From NCBI GenBank assembly GCA_963806145.1, contig CAWDXD010000023.1, positions 62,001-126,000 of the forward strand: a stretch of DNA of 64,000 nucleotides, written 5' to 3'. Positions 52,717 through 62,144 of this stretch are shown here, piece by piece. Within the stretch, counting starts at the first letter, position 1. Each line of letters starts with the position of its first letter. Below the pieces are notes generated by a model that was not told where the DNA came from, made no database searches, and was given only the letters and a program-made list of their open reading frames with translations. A program made the position numbers and the translations under genes. The stretch comes from DASXKD01 sp963806145. Lineage in GTDB: Bacteria; Actinomycetota; Actinomycetes; Streptosporangiales; Streptosporangiaceae.

Positions 52717-54363
52717 CTAGAGCGGGACAGGGAGGATCAGCGCGGACGTGTGGCCGGGGTCGTGGAACACCTGCTGCTCCGCGGGCACCAGGGTGATCGC
52801 GGTGCCGAGCGGGTCGCCGGTGCCGGGGTTGCGGGCGTACCGGGGGTGGGCGCCGCTGGAGACCTGGAGCCGGAGCCGGTGGCCCCGGGCGAAGCGGTGC
52901 GCGGCCGGCCAGAGCGTGAACCTGGCGCGGATCGTGCCGTCGGGCTGCCGCTGCGGGCGTCCCGGCGCCAGCCGGAGCAGCGCGTCGCAGATGTTCTCCG
53001 AACTGCCAGACGGGCCGACGTCGCACAGCCGGGCGAAGAAGTCTGTGTGCTCCCGGCTGGAGGAGACGAACAGGTCGGCCACCACCTCCCCGGCCAGTTC
53101 CAGGTCCCCGGCGAGCGGGGCGCTGGTGTAGGTCAGCACGTCTGGCCGCGCCTCCAGGGCGCGGTTGTCCACCCTGGCCCGGCCGGTCAGGCCCGTCGGC
53201 CCTGCCAGGTTCGGTGTCGGGTCCGCCGGGTCGTAGGTGTAGCGGTCCGGGTCCGCGTGCGGCGGCGCGGCCTGGGCGAGGACCCCGCCAGGGTGCAGGT
53301 GCCAGCGGTGCGGCCGGGTTTCCGGCGGCCAGGCGGCCAGGTCGCGCCACTCGTCCGCGCCGGTGACGAAGACCCGCACCGGCTGCGGCCTGAGCGCGGT
53401 GCGGTCCCCGGCCAGGTGCGCGCGCATCCAGGCCAGGGTGTCGGCAACCCACGCCTGCGCGGCCTGCTGGTCCGCGTGCCGCCACGGGCCGATGAGCAGG
53501 TACGGGTCCCGGCCTGCGGCGCGGAGCGCCGCGTAGTCGCGCAGCTGCAGCGGCAGGAAGATGTCGTGCCACCCGCCGACCATGCTGACCGGGGCGGTCA
53601 CCTCGCCGCGCGTCGCGGCGAAGCTGCGGCTCTTCCAGTACTCGTCACCCGGCTCGTCGTGCGCCAGCCACTCCTGCCAGTACGGCACGGCATGGCCGGT
53701 GGCCAGCAGGTCGAGTTCGCGCAGCGGCAGGTGGTCAAGCAGCGGGCGCCTGCCGCGCTCGGCAAGCTGGTCCCGCAGCGTGGCGAGGGGCCGTTCCTGG
53801 CCGGCGACCTGGCACATCCAGCTCATCGCGGTGTCCAGCGAGAACGACCCGCCCGGGTAGAACGCCGCACGGAAGTCGGCGGTGGTCACCTGGGCGGCGA
53901 TCGCGCCGAGGTCCGGCCCCGCGTCCGCCGCGATGGCCCACTGGGTCATGCCGAGATAGCTCGGGCCGCAGGTGCCGAAGGAACCGGGGTACCACGGCTG
54001 CTTCCGCAGCCAGGCGACCGTGGCGAGGCCGTCGTCGTGCTCGTCGGGCCCGAACGGGTCGAACGTGCCGCCCGAGCCGAAGGTGCCGCGGCAGCTCTGG
54101 ATCACGGCCTGGAACCCCCGCTCGGCGAGCAGGCGGCCGAACAGCAGCCCCCACGCCCGGCGCCGCCCGTAGGGGGAGCGGACCAGCACCAGCGGCGGTG
54201 GCGGCCGCAGCGGCCAGGGCCGGGTCCGCGGTGCGTACCGGTCAGCGAGCAGCACAGCTCCGTCCGGCATGGGAACCCGCAGGTCACGGTCGACGTTAAT
54301 GGTCCTGCTCGTGGCGGGCGGCAGCTTGAGCGCCTGTCCCATGAAACGGCTGGCGACGGTCAT
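52717..54363 (-). CDS. CocE/NonD-family hydrolase (X-Pro dipeptidyl-peptidase type)
   Basis: A 548-residue serine hydrolase. The N-domain has RVPMPDGAVLLADRYAP, VRSPYGRRRAWG and QSCRGTFGSGGTFDPF, with the nucleophile Ser135 in GTCGPSYLGMTQW. GGWHDIFLPLQLRDYAAL holds the acid, and LIGPWRHADQQAAQAW the His. The C-terminal jelly-roll domain includes TYTSAPLAGDLELAGEVVAD and RLQVSSGAHPRYARNPGTG. The family includes cocaine esterase and alpha-amino ester hydrolases. The substrate is unknown. No signal peptide. Convergent with the ABC permease. Confidence 0.9.
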   Translation of the reverse strand: MTVASRFMGQALKLPPATSRTINVDRDLRVPMPDGAVLLADRYAPRTRPWPLRPPPPLVLVRSPYGRRRAWGLLFGRLLAERGFQAVIQSCRGTFGSGGTFDPFGPDEHDDGLATVAWLRKQPWYPGSFGTCGPSYLGMTQWAIAADAGPDLGAIAAQVTTADFRAAFYPGGSFSLDTAMSWMCQVAGQERPLATLRDQLAERGRRPLLDHLPLRELDLLATGHAVPYWQEWLAHDEPGDEYWKSRSFAATRGEVTAPVSMVGGWHDIFLPLQLRDYAALRAAGRDPYLLIGPWRHADQQAAQAWVADTLAWMRAHLAGDRTALRPQPVRVFVTGADEWRDLAAWPPETRPHRWHLHPGGVLAQAAPPHADPDRYTYDPADPTPNLAGPTGLTGRARVDNRALEARPDVLTYTSAPLAGDLELAGEVVADLFVSSSREHTDFFARLCDVGPSGSSENICDALLRLAPGRPQRQPDGTIRARFTLWPAAHRFARGHRLRLQVSSGAHPRYARNPGTGDPLGTAITLVPAEQQVFHDPGHTSALILPVPL

Positions 54364-54488
54364 GTCCTGGTCAGTTTCGGTGTGTCCGTACGGGAGGAGA
54401 GTCTGCTACGGCCGCGTTTGCGGTTCCAGGATGACACGGTCACGCCCGCCAGCGGAGCGGGACGCTGGCGGGCGTGAAGGACCCGAGG

Positions 54489-54992
54489 CTACGGACGGCG
54501 CCTGGCGAAGCGCCACCAGAGGAACACCACGAGCCCGATCAGCAGCCACGGGATATGGAAGCCCCAGCCCAACGGGGACACCGCATGGAACGGGAAGGCG
54601 AAAAGCGGCCCGGCGAGCGCCTGTCCCACCATGATCGCGACGATCGCGACGAACGCGAGGAACACGATCCGCAGCAGCGGGCTGCGCTGCCGCGGCGGCC
54701 GCGGCGGCCGGATCACCGGTGGCGCCGGCGGCCCGGCTGACGGCTTGGGCGGTTCGCCGGAGTCCGGCAGGTCGTCGAACAGGCCGTCCAGGTCGGCGCG
54801 GGTCTTGGCCTTCATGGCCCGGTCGAGGCGCTCGTTGAACTCCTCTTCGTCGAGCCGTCCGTCGCCGTAGTGCTTGGACAGGCGGTCGGCGACCTCGGTG
54901 CGCTCGGCGTGGGAGAGCCTGATGTTCGGGTCGGGGGTGGGGCGCTGGCCTGACGATCCGCGCCCCCATGGCGGATTGTACGGCGCTGGCAT
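54489..54992 (-). CDS. DUF1707 domain membrane protein
   Basis: A 167-residue protein. The DUF1707 domain occupies residues 20-75 (IRLSHAERTEVADRLSKHYG; LDEEEFNERLDRAMKAKTRA). Then come a Pro-rich linker and two transmembrane helices (LLRIVFLAFVAIVAIMVGQA; IPWLLIGLVVFLWWRFARR). DUF1707 proteins accompany PspC and LiaI/LiaF-like envelope-stress genes. It lies 18 bp downstream of the PspC gene and close to a PspC-histidine kinase, so a cell-envelope stress role is likely. Confidence 0.88.
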   Translation of the reverse strand: MPAPYNPPWGRGSSGQRPTPDPNIRLSHAERTEVADRLSKHYGDGRLDEEEFNERLDRAMKAKTRADLDGLFDDLPDSGEPPKPSAGPPAPPVIRPPRPPRQRSPLLRIVFLAFVAIVAIMVGQALAGPLFAFPFHAVSPLGWGFHIPWLLIGLVVFLWWRFARRRP

Positions 54993-55010
54993 GGTGATGG
55001 CCTCCTTGGC

Positions 55011-55295
55011 TCAGAGCGGCCGGGTCTGCCGGGACTGGACGAAGCTGCTGGCGATGGACTGGTCGGATCCCTCTTCTGGGATCAGCAGCCAGCAGGCGAG
55101 ATAGACGGGCACGCCCGCGCCGCCGACGAAGGTCAGCACGGCGAGGACGATCCGGATGATGGTGACGTCGGCGCCCAGGTAGTTGGCGATTCCGGCGGCG
55201 ACCCCCGCGATCATCCGGTCGCTGGTCGGGCGGCGGAGTGGCTGGGGCCTGCTCTGGTCGATGGTGTGCGTCTGGGCTTCTGCGGTGGTGTTCAT
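55011..55295 (-). CDS. PspC domain protein
   Basis: A 94-residue protein with the PspC domain at residues 20-80: LRRPTSDRMIAGVAAGIANY, LGADVTIIRIVLAVLTFVGG and VYLACWLLIPEEG. One or two membrane helices. It is divergent from the PspC-containing histidine kinase (130-bp gap) and upstream of DUF1707, so it is part of an envelope stress module. Confidence 0.9.
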   Translation of the reverse strand: MNTTAEAQTHTIDQSRPQPLRRPTSDRMIAGVAAGIANYLGADVTIIRIVLAVLTFVGGAGVPVYLACWLLIPEEGSDQSIASSFVQSRQTRPL

Positions 55296-55425
55296 GCCTC
55301 CAGCGTGGCCGCGCGGGCCGCGCGAGGGTATCGGGAAGACCCCCGATCTGACCCTGAGGTCTCCGCCGGAGGATCAGGGTTCGCCCGGATAGCCGGGCGG
55401 GCGCGCGAGGCGCGATGATGGTTTC

Positions 55426-56808
55426 GTGGAAGAACCGGCAGGCTGGACGCCGCCGCCCCGGGAGGCTGCCCGCGCCGCGGGCAGTTCCGGCGTGCCACCG
55501 GCCGAGGGCCCAGGGGATCAGGAGCAAGCGCCCTGGCACTTCCGGCGGCATGGCCCAGGGCGCTGGAGCAGGTGGCCCGGTGGCGCGCTGCGGCGCCCGC
55601 GGGAGGACCGCCTCGTCGGCGGGGTAGCGGCCGCCATCGCGGCCAGGATCGGCCGGGACGTCACCACCGTACGGATCATCATGGTCGTCGCCGCCGTGCT
55701 CACCGGTGGCTTTGTCGCGGCCGCCTACGTGGTCGCCTGGATGCTCATCCCGATGGACGGCACTGAGCATGGCCTGGCCCGCAAGGCGATGGCCGACCGG
55801 CACGGGCTGGGGCTCGTCCTGAGCCTGTGGTCGGTGCTGATCGTGGTGCGCATCCTGGCCTCGGTGTTCAAGGCCGGGTGGCTCGGCTCGCTGATCTTCC
55901 CGCTGGCCATCGCCGGGGCGGGACTGATCCTGATCTGGCGCAACGCCTCCGAGGACGAGCAGGCGATACTGCGCCGCCAGGCCCAGCCGCTGCTCGGCCT
56001 GACCAAAGGCTCCCGGCGGACCGGGCTGATCCTGCGGCTGACCGTCGCGGTGATCCTGCTGGCCGGGGGCATCGGCGCGCTGGGGTCCGCGCACGAGAAC
56101 ATCGCGCTGCTGCAGCCTCTGGCCGGGGTGGCACTGCTGATCTCCGCCATCGTGGTGCTGCTCGGCCCGTGGTGGCTGCGCGTCGCGCGCGACCTGGTGG
56201 TGGAGCGGCAGGCCCGAATCCGGGCCGAGGAACGTGCCGACATCGCCTCCCGGGTGCACGACTCGGTGCTGCAGACCCTGGCGCTGATCCAGCGCCGCGC
56301 GGACCAGCCGCAGCAGGTGGTCGCGCTGGCCCGGGCCCAGGAGCGGGAATTGCGCTCCTGGCTGTTCGACGGCAGGCCGCCCGGCACCATCGACGAGGCG
56401 GCCACGACGCTGGCCGGCGGCGTCCGGCTCATCCAGCAGGACGTGGAGGCACAGCACGAGCTGGCCGTCGAGGTCGTCCTGGTGGGTGACTGCCCGCTGG
56501 ACGACGACCTGACCGCCCTGCTCGCGGCCGCGCGGGAGGCAACGGTCAACGCCGCGAAGTGGTCAGGCGCCAGCGTCATCTCGATCTTCGCGGAGGTGGA
56601 ACCTTCCGAGGTGTCGGTGTTCGTCCGGGACCGCGGCAAGGGATTCGACCCCGAGACGGTGCCCGCCGACCGCAAGGGCCTGGCCGAGTCGGTGCGCGCC
56701 AGGATGGCCCGCCGCGGCGGTCACGCCGCCATCCGCAGCGCCCCCGGGGAAGGAACCGAAGTGTCCCTGACCATCCCCCGCACCGTCACCCAGGCGAGCC
56801 AGGCATGA
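55426..56808 (+). CDS. PspC-domain sensor histidine kinase
   Basis: A 460-residue kinase. After a Pro/Gly-rich tail, a PspC domain (LVGGVAAAIAARIGRDVTTV, then AAYVVAWMLIPMDG) is followed by four more helices. The catalytic part starts with ERADIASRVHDSVLQTLALI (phospho-His) and ends in a HATPase domain (LLAAAREATVNAAKWSGASV; VSVFVRDRGKGFDPETVPAD). GTG start. The stop overlaps its response regulator (ATGA). It probably senses membrane stress together with the divergent PspC and DUF1707 proteins. Confidence 0.92.
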   Translation: MEEPAGWTPPPREAARAAGSSGVPPAEGPGDQEQAPWHFRRHGPGRWSRWPGGALRRPREDRLVGGVAAAIAARIGRDVTTVRIIMVVAAVLTGGFVAAAYVVAWMLIPMDGTEHGLARKAMADRHGLGLVLSLWSVLIVVRILASVFKAGWLGSLIFPLAIAGAGLILIWRNASEDEQAILRRQAQPLLGLTKGSRRTGLILRLTVAVILLAGGIGALGSAHENIALLQPLAGVALLISAIVVLLGPWWLRVARDLVVERQARIRAEERADIASRVHDSVLQTLALIQRRADQPQQVVALARAQERELRSWLFDGRPPGTIDEAATTLAGGVRLIQQDVEAQHELAVEVVLVGDCPLDDDLTALLAAAREATVNAAKWSGASVISIFAEVEPSEVSVFVRDRGKGFDPETVPADRKGLAESVRARMARRGGHAAIRSAPGEGTEVSLTIPRTVTQASQA

Positions 56809-57458
56809 GCAGCGCCAAGCCGCGGGTGTTCATCGTGGACGACCACGGCCTGTTCCGTTCCGGGGTGCGGTCCGAGCTTGGTGACGATGTGGAGGTCGTG
56901 GGCGAGGCGGACGACGTGGCGCCGGCGATCGCCCGGATCCGCGAGTGCCTGCCCGACGTGGTGCTGCTCGACGTGCACCTGCCCGGGGGCGGCGGCCAGG
57001 CAGTGGTGACGGCGCTCAAGCCGGAGCATCCGGAGGTGCGCTTCCTGGCCCTGTCCGCGTCCGACGCCCCCGAGGACGTCATCGCCGTGATCCGGGCGGG
57101 GGCACGCGGGTATGTGACGAAGACGATCTCGGGCGCCGAACTGGTGGACGCGGTGCGCCGGGTCGCGGCCGGCGACGCGGTGTTCTCCCCCCGGCTGGCC
57201 GGGTTTGTCCTCGACGCCTTCGCCAATGGCCCCGGCCAGCAGCGCCCGCCCCTCGATCCCGAACTGGACCAGCTCACCGCCCGCGAACGTGAGGTGCTGC
57301 GACTGATCGCCCGTGGCTACACCTACAAGGAGATCGCCCGGGAGCTGTTCATCTCGATCAAGACGGTGGAGACCCACGTCTCCTCGGTGCTGCGCAAGCT
57401 GCAACTGTCCACCCGCCATCAGCTCGCGCGCTGGGCGACCGAGCGGCGCCTGGCCTGA
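56805..57458 (+). CDS. NarL/FixJ-type response regulator of the PspC kinase
   Basis: A 217-residue regulator. Receiver: VFIVDDHGLFRSGVRSEL, phosphoacceptor Asp56 in VVLLDVHLPGGGGQAV, and RGYVTKTISGAELVDAV. C-terminal LuxR HTH: LTAREREVLRLIARGYTYKE, KTVETHVSSVLRKLQLSTRH. The ATG overlaps the kinase stop, giving equimolar expression. Confidence 0.94.
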   Translation: MSSAKPRVFIVDDHGLFRSGVRSELGDDVEVVGEADDVAPAIARIRECLPDVVLLDVHLPGGGGQAVVTALKPEHPEVRFLALSASDAPEDVIAVIRAGARGYVTKTISGAELVDAVRRVAAGDAVFSPRLAGFVLDAFANGPGQQRPPLDPELDQLTAREREVLRLIARGYTYKEIARELFISIKTVETHVSSVLRKLQLSTRHQLARWATERRLA

Positions 57459-57472
57459 GCCGTTCTCCCACG

Positions 57473-57527
57473 CCGGCCCCTCGGCGGCGGCCCTCCGGCC
57501 CCTCGGCGGCGGCCCCTCGGCGCGGGC
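57473..57527. repeat. 22-bp tandem repeat between regulator and methyltransferase
   Basis: CCGGCCCCTCGGCGGCGG occurs at 57473 and 57495, followed by a partial third copy. It fills the short intergenic space after the response regulator. Confidence 0.55.
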
Positions 57528-57553
57528 CAGGAGGCGGTTGCTAGCCTGGCTGG

Positions 57554-58303
57554 ATGCCTGCCTTCCGGGCACCGGTCTATGACCGCATCGGGGAACGTTA
57601 CGCGACGGGACGGCGCACGGACCCGCGGATCGCGGCCCCGATATGGGCTGCCCTCGGCGGCGCACGGACCGTGCTGAACGTGGGCGCCGGCAGCGGCTCC
57701 TACGAGCCTCCCGGGCGGCGCGTCGTGGCGGTCGAGCCGTCCATCGTCATGCTCGCCCAGCGCCCCAGCGGCACCGCCCCGGCGGTGCGCGCGTTCGCCG
57801 AGAAGTTGCCGTTCGCCGACGGTGCCTTCGACGCCGCCATGGGCGTGCTCACCGTGCATCACTGGGCGGACCGGGACCGCGGCCTGGCCGAGATGCGCCG
57901 GGTGGCCGGGCGCGTGGTGCTGTTCCTGCGCGACCCACGGCGGCGCCCGCCCTGGTGGCTGGACCACTACTTCCCCGCGACCGCGCGGCTGGAGGCCGCC
58001 AGGGAAACCCCGGTCGCGGAGCTGGCCCGGGTGCTCGGCCGGCTGGAGGTGATCCCGGTGCCGGTCCCCGGCGACTGCGCCGACGGGTTCAACGGGGCGT
58101 ACTGGCGGCGCCCGCGCGCCATCCTGGATCCGGCGGTCTGGGGGCCCATGTCGGCCCTGTCGCTGATCCCGCCAGCGGACCGTGCCGCCGGAATGAGCCG
58201 CCTGCGCGCCGACCTGGACAGTGGCGCCTGGGAGCGGCGCTGGGGCCACCTGCTCGGGCTGGCCGAGCTGGATCTCGGCTACAGCGTGGCGGTGACCCGC
58301 TAG
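57554..58303 (+). CDS. Class I SAM-dependent methyltransferase
   Basis: A 249-residue protein. The SAM-binding segment VLNVGAGSGSYEPPGRRVVA, then VEPSIVMLAQRPSG and LPFADGAFDAAMGVLTVHHW, places it in the Methyltransf_11 group of the MenG/UbiE type. Substrate unknown. Its TAG stop shares the palindrome CTAG with the stop of the convergent esterase (58300-58303). Confidence 0.82.
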   Translation: MPAFRAPVYDRIGERYATGRRTDPRIAAPIWAALGGARTVLNVGAGSGSYEPPGRRVVAVEPSIVMLAQRPSGTAPAVRAFAEKLPFADGAFDAAMGVLTVHHWADRDRGLAEMRRVAGRVVLFLRDPRRRPPWWLDHYFPATARLEAARETPVAELARVLGRLEVIPVPVPGDCADGFNGAYWRRPRAILDPAVWGPMSALSLIPPADRAAGMSRLRADLDSGAWERRWGHLLGLAELDLGYSVAVTR

Positions 58304-59271
58304 CTACCAGAAAGCGTGGCCGCCAGGAAATCCAGCTGGGCCCGCAGGTGCAGGGTCCCGCCGCCCTCGTGGCCGTTGAACTCGTATACCGCGATGTCCT
58401 TGGGCCCGGCGTAGTGGTTGAACGCGGCGAAGACCGTGGACGGCGGGGTGATGTCGTCGGCCAGCCCGGCGGAGAACAGCGCCGGGGCCCGCGCCCGCTT
58501 CGCGTGGTTGACCACGTCCACGTAGGACAGCGTGCGGAACACGGTCTCCACCCGGTCGCTGTGCACGGCGCAGTACTCGGACAGCTCGTAGTAGGGGTAG
58601 CTGTTGGTGACCTCCACCGCGCGCCGGGGATGGGCCATGAACGGCACGTCGGGCATGGCCGCGCGGACACCGTCCGTCAGGTGGGCCGCCACGATCGCCA
58701 GCCCCCCGCCCTGGCTCACGCCGGTGGTGACCAGGGGCAGGCCAGCCGTGGCCGGGTGGCCGCGGGCCGCGTCCACGGCGCGGGCGGCGTCGATGAACAG
58801 GCGCGTGTAGTAGTGCGTGCGCGGGTCCGCGATGCCGCGGGTCATGAACCCGCGGGCGCTCGGCGCGCCGTTGTCGCTGGGGTCAGGCGTGTCCGCGCCG
58901 CGCCACCCGCCGCCCTGGCCGCGGGTGTCCATGATCAGGTGGCTGTAGCCGGCGCTGCTCCAGGCCAGCCAGTCGAGCGGGTCGCCGCGGCCGCCGCCGT
59001 AGCCGATGTACTCCACGATCGCGGCACCGCGGGGCACCGGGTCGTGCGGCACGAGCAGCCACCCCTTGACCGGGTCCCCGGCGAACCCGGAGAACGTCAC
59101 ATCGAACACGTCGGCGTGCCTGATCGCGGTGCTGGCCGCGGTGAACGCAGGTGCCCGGCCGGCGGATCGGGCGGCGGCGAGCTGGCCGGACCAGAACTCG
59201 TCGAAGTCGGCGGGCTCGGCCACGTCCGGGGCGTAGCGGCGGAGCTCGGCAAGCGGGAGGTCGGCGAGCAT
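58300..59271 (-). CDS. Acetylxylan esterase / cephalosporin-C deacetylase family (CE7)
   Basis: A 323-residue alpha/beta hydrolase. CE7 landmarks: MDTRGQGGGWRGADTPDPSD (RGQxxx), the nucleophile in VTTGVSQGGGLAIVAAHL (GxSQGG), ALFSAGLADDITPPSTVFAA (acid) and EFNGHEGGGTLH (His). It deacetylates sugars or related acetyl esters. No signal peptide, so intracellular. The ATG at 59271 has no clear ribosome site on its strand. Convergent with the methyltransferase. Confidence 0.88.
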   Translation of the reverse strand: MLADLPLAELRRYAPDVAEPADFDEFWSGQLAAARSAGRAPAFTAASTAIRHADVFDVTFSGFAGDPVKGWLLVPHDPVPRGAAIVEYIGYGGGRGDPLDWLAWSSAGYSHLIMDTRGQGGGWRGADTPDPSDNGAPSARGFMTRGIADPRTHYYTRLFIDAARAVDAARGHPATAGLPLVTTGVSQGGGLAIVAAHLTDGVRAAMPDVPFMAHPRRAVEVTNSYPYYELSEYCAVHSDRVETVFRTLSYVDVVNHAKRARAPALFSAGLADDITPPSTVFAAFNHYAGPKDIAVYEFNGHEGGGTLHLRAQLDFLAATLSGS

Positions 59272-59345
59272 GGAAAGGAGCGTAACCGTCTAGCCGGGCG
59301 GCAGCAGCGTCACGACCGGATAGAGGACCCGGTCGTAACCGGCGC

Positions 59346-59468
59346 GGACCCCCCGCTGGCCTGCGGCCCCTGCGACTTCGTCGCGGGGGCCTTGTCGCGC
59401 TAGCCCGGGGAAGCGACCCCCCGGACCCCCCGCTGGCCTGCGGCCCCCGCGACTTCGTCGCGGGGGCC
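59346..59468 (+). repeat. Two-hairpin dispersed repeat (family 1), tandem copies upstream of the regulator
   Basis: Two copies 77 bp apart. The second (59402-59468) has the core CCCGGGGAAGCGACCCCCCG and a perfect hairpin GGCCCCCGCGAC (59442-59453), loop TTC, GTCGCGGGGGCC (59457-59468). The first has GGCCCCTGCGAC paired to GTCGCGGGGGCC at 59365-59391, keeping pairing through a G-T wobble. Confidence 0.8.
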
Positions 59469-59492
59469 TTGTCCACGCCGTAGGCTTTCGCC

Positions 59493-61970
59493 GTGGGTGG
59501 CGACCCCGATCCGGCCGCACGGATTCAGCGGCTGCGTACCAGGCTGGGCTTGTCCCAGGAACAGCTCGCGCGGCAGCTGGGCGTGTCATTCGCCACGGTC
59601 AACCGCTGGGAGTCCGGGCGCACCCAGATGTCGGCGCGGGCCGGCCGCGCCCTGGCTGAGTTCGAGGCACGTGCCGCCGCGGACGGCCCGCCCACGGCCG
59701 GGCTGCCGGTCGCGCAGTCGAGCTTCATCGGCCGGGCCAGCGAACTCACCGAGCTGAGCCAGATCATCGCGACGTCCCGGCTGGTCAGCCTGGTTGGCCC
59801 GGGTGGCGCCGGGAAGACCCGGCTGGCCATCGAGGCGATTCGCCGGGGCGGCCCGCCGGCCGAGGTGGCGTTCATCCCGCTCGAACCGGTGCGCCAGCCG
59901 GCCTCGCTGGTCCCGGCGGTGGCGAACTGCCTGCGGGTACGCGATCAGCCCGGACTGAGCATGCAGGAATGCCTGGCCGCGGCGCTGGCGGCGGCACCGC
60001 GGCTGCTGCTGCTCGACGGCGCGGAACACCTGCGTGCCGCGGTCGCAGAGCTGGCGGGCCAGTTGCTCGCCGCCGCGGACGGGCTGCGGATCGTGGTCAC
60101 CAGCCGGGTCGTGCTGGGCGTGCCCGGCGAGGTGTGCTGGACCGTACCGGCGCTGGAGTGCCCCTCCGCGGCGGCAGGCGCCTCCGACATCGCGGCCAGT
60201 GACGCGGTGCGGCTGTTCATCGCCAGGGCGCACGAGCGGATGCCGGGCTTCGCCAGCGCCGATGTCGCACCGCACGCCATCGCGGAGCTGTGCCGCCGGC
60301 TCGATGGCCTGCCGCTGGCCATCGAGCTGATCGCGGGCTGGGTCGGCACCCTGTCGGTGCCCGAGATCCTCACCCAGCGGGCGGTGCTGCTCGACGCCGA
60401 ACCGGGCAGCCAGCCGCAGGGCCGCAGGCTCGTCGACGTCGTGCGGACAAGTTATGACCTGCTCAGCCCCGGGCAGCAGCGCCTGCTGCCCGCACTGAGC
60501 GTGTTCGCCGGGCCGTTCACGGCCGGCGATGTCGGGGCCGTCAGCGGCGCGCCGGGCACGCCGGCGCACCTGATCCGCGGGCTCGTCGACTCCTCCTGGC
60601 TGGTGGTCATCCCTGGCGAGGAGCACAACAGGTTCGCCATGCTGGAGACGCTGCGCAGCTTCGCCGCGGCCCGGCTGGACGAGACCGGGGAGGGACCGCG
60701 GCTGCGGCACGCCCATGCGGCGCGTTTCGCCCAGCTCGCCGTCGACAGCGAGGAGGGCATGGCCGGGCCGGACGTGGCTTGCTGGACCACCCGGCTGGAG
60801 GCCGCGCAGGCCGACCTCGATGTCGCGCTGGCATGGGCGGACGAGGGAGATACCGACCTTGGCCTGGCGATGAGCGCGGCGCTGTGGCGATGGTGGCTGG
60901 TCAGCGGGCGGCTGGCGGCGGGCCGGGGGTGGCTGGCCACCTTCCTGGCCCGGGCCGGGCAGCGCCGGGACGCACTGGCCGGCCGGGCGCTGTGCTCGGC
61001 CGCGGTGCTGGCCGCGGAGAACGGCGACTATGCCGCGGCGATCCGCCAGGGCCAGCAGGCACTGGCGGTGTTCGAGCCGCTCGGCCAGCGGGAGCCGATG
61101 GCACACGCCGCCACCGTGGTCGGCTCGGCGCACCGTTATCTGGGTGACCGAGCCGCCGCCCGGCGCAGCTTCCAGGCCGCGATGGACCTGCGGGCGTCGG
61201 CGGGCGACCGCCGCGGCGTCTCCGTAGCGCTGAACAACATGGCGCTGCTGGAGGCGGACGACGGGGAACTGGGCCGGGCGCGGGAACTGTTCGAGCAGGC
61301 CCTGGTCATCAAGAGGCAGCTCGGTGAGCAGCGGTCGCTGGCGATCGGCCTGGCCAACCTCGCCGACGTCCTGATCCGCAGCGGGCAGTGGGAACCGGCC
61401 CGGCGGGCGCTGGCCGAGGCCGCCGAACTGGCCGAGGGCATTGGCAGTCCGCAGCTCATCGGCACGCTGCGGTGCAGCCAGGGCAACCTGGCGGTGAAGG
61501 AGCGCGGCTGGGCCAGGGCGGCCGGGCACTTCCAGGCAGCGGCCGCCGCGCACCGCGACGCCGGGCACCCGCACGACACCGTGGAGGCCATGATCGGGCT
61601 GGGCCGGGCCTGGCACCAGCTGGGCCGGACCGTGGACGCGCTGCGGCAGCTGCGCGCCGCCGAGGCGCTGGCCGCCGAGATCGCGAACCCGCAGCGGCTG
61701 GCCGAGGTCCGCGCGGCCCTCGCCGAGGCCGGCGAGGGCGTGGCGCCGCTCCCCGGCGGGCTCACCGCCCGCCAGGCGGAGGTGCTCAGGCTGCTCGCCT
61801 GCGGCCTGTCCAACAAGGAGATCGCCGGGCAGCTCTACCTGAGCCCGGCCACGGTGGAACGGCACCTCGCGACGGTGTACCGAAAGCTCGGGGTGACCGG
61901 GCGGGTCGAGGCCGCGCGCTACGCCATGGCCCATGGCCTGGTCACCACGTCAGCGCCACCGGTGTTATAA
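59493..61970 (+). CDS. Xre-NB-ARC-TPR-LuxR regulator with two DNA-binding domains
   Basis: An 825-residue protein. Residues 8-60 are an Xre helix-turn-helix (LGLSQEQLARQLGVSFATVN). The NB-ARC ATPase has P-loop GPGGAGKT (102-109), Walker B RLLLLDGAEHL and RLDGLPLAIELIAGWVGTLS (GLPL). TPR repeats span about 480-740 (GRARELFEQALVIKRQLGEQ; MIGLGRAWHQLGRTVDALRQ). The C-terminus is a LuxR HTH (LTARQAEVLRLLACGLSNKE, TVERHLATVYRKLGVTGRVE). Having an HTH at each end is uncommon. GTG start, immediately after the hairpin repeat. Confidence 0.92.
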   Translation: MGGDPDPAARIQRLRTRLGLSQEQLARQLGVSFATVNRWESGRTQMSARAGRALAEFEARAAADGPPTAGLPVAQSSFIGRASELTELSQIIATSRLVSLVGPGGAGKTRLAIEAIRRGGPPAEVAFIPLEPVRQPASLVPAVANCLRVRDQPGLSMQECLAAALAAAPRLLLLDGAEHLRAAVAELAGQLLAAADGLRIVVTSRVVLGVPGEVCWTVPALECPSAAAGASDIAASDAVRLFIARAHERMPGFASADVAPHAIAELCRRLDGLPLAIELIAGWVGTLSVPEILTQRAVLLDAEPGSQPQGRRLVDVVRTSYDLLSPGQQRLLPALSVFAGPFTAGDVGAVSGAPGTPAHLIRGLVDSSWLVVIPGEEHNRFAMLETLRSFAAARLDETGEGPRLRHAHAARFAQLAVDSEEGMAGPDVACWTTRLEAAQADLDVALAWADEGDTDLGLAMSAALWRWWLVSGRLAAGRGWLATFLARAGQRRDALAGRALCSAAVLAAENGDYAAAIRQGQQALAVFEPLGQREPMAHAATVVGSAHRYLGDRAAARRSFQAAMDLRASAGDRRGVSVALNNMALLEADDGELGRARELFEQALVIKRQLGEQRSLAIGLANLADVLIRSGQWEPARRALAEAAELAEGIGSPQLIGTLRCSQGNLAVKERGWARAAGHFQAAAAAHRDAGHPHDTVEAMIGLGRAWHQLGRTVDALRQLRAAEALAAEIANPQRLAEVRAALAEAGEGVAPLPGGLTARQAEVLRLLACGLSNKEIAGQLYLSPATVERHLATVYRKLGVTGRVEAARYAMAHGLVTTSAPPVL

Positions 61971-62144
61971 CTCCGCGCCGCGGCTGTCGCGGGCACCGGT
62001 CCGCCCCGGCCGCGAATACATGGTTACCAGGATTCGGCGCGCTCTTCCCGCGGCCTATAAATGCCTGTAACTCGCCGCGCCGGGCCCGGTACCGGGGCAC
62101 GGGCCCGCCGCGGCGGCGAATACGCGCTCACCGAAAGGACCGCC

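Noticed and set aside
52043..53572. 509-codon minus-strand open frame across the ABC permease and hydrolase
   Set aside because: It does not follow either family frame; the CocE-type protein is encoded in the neighbouring frame with all catalytic motifs.
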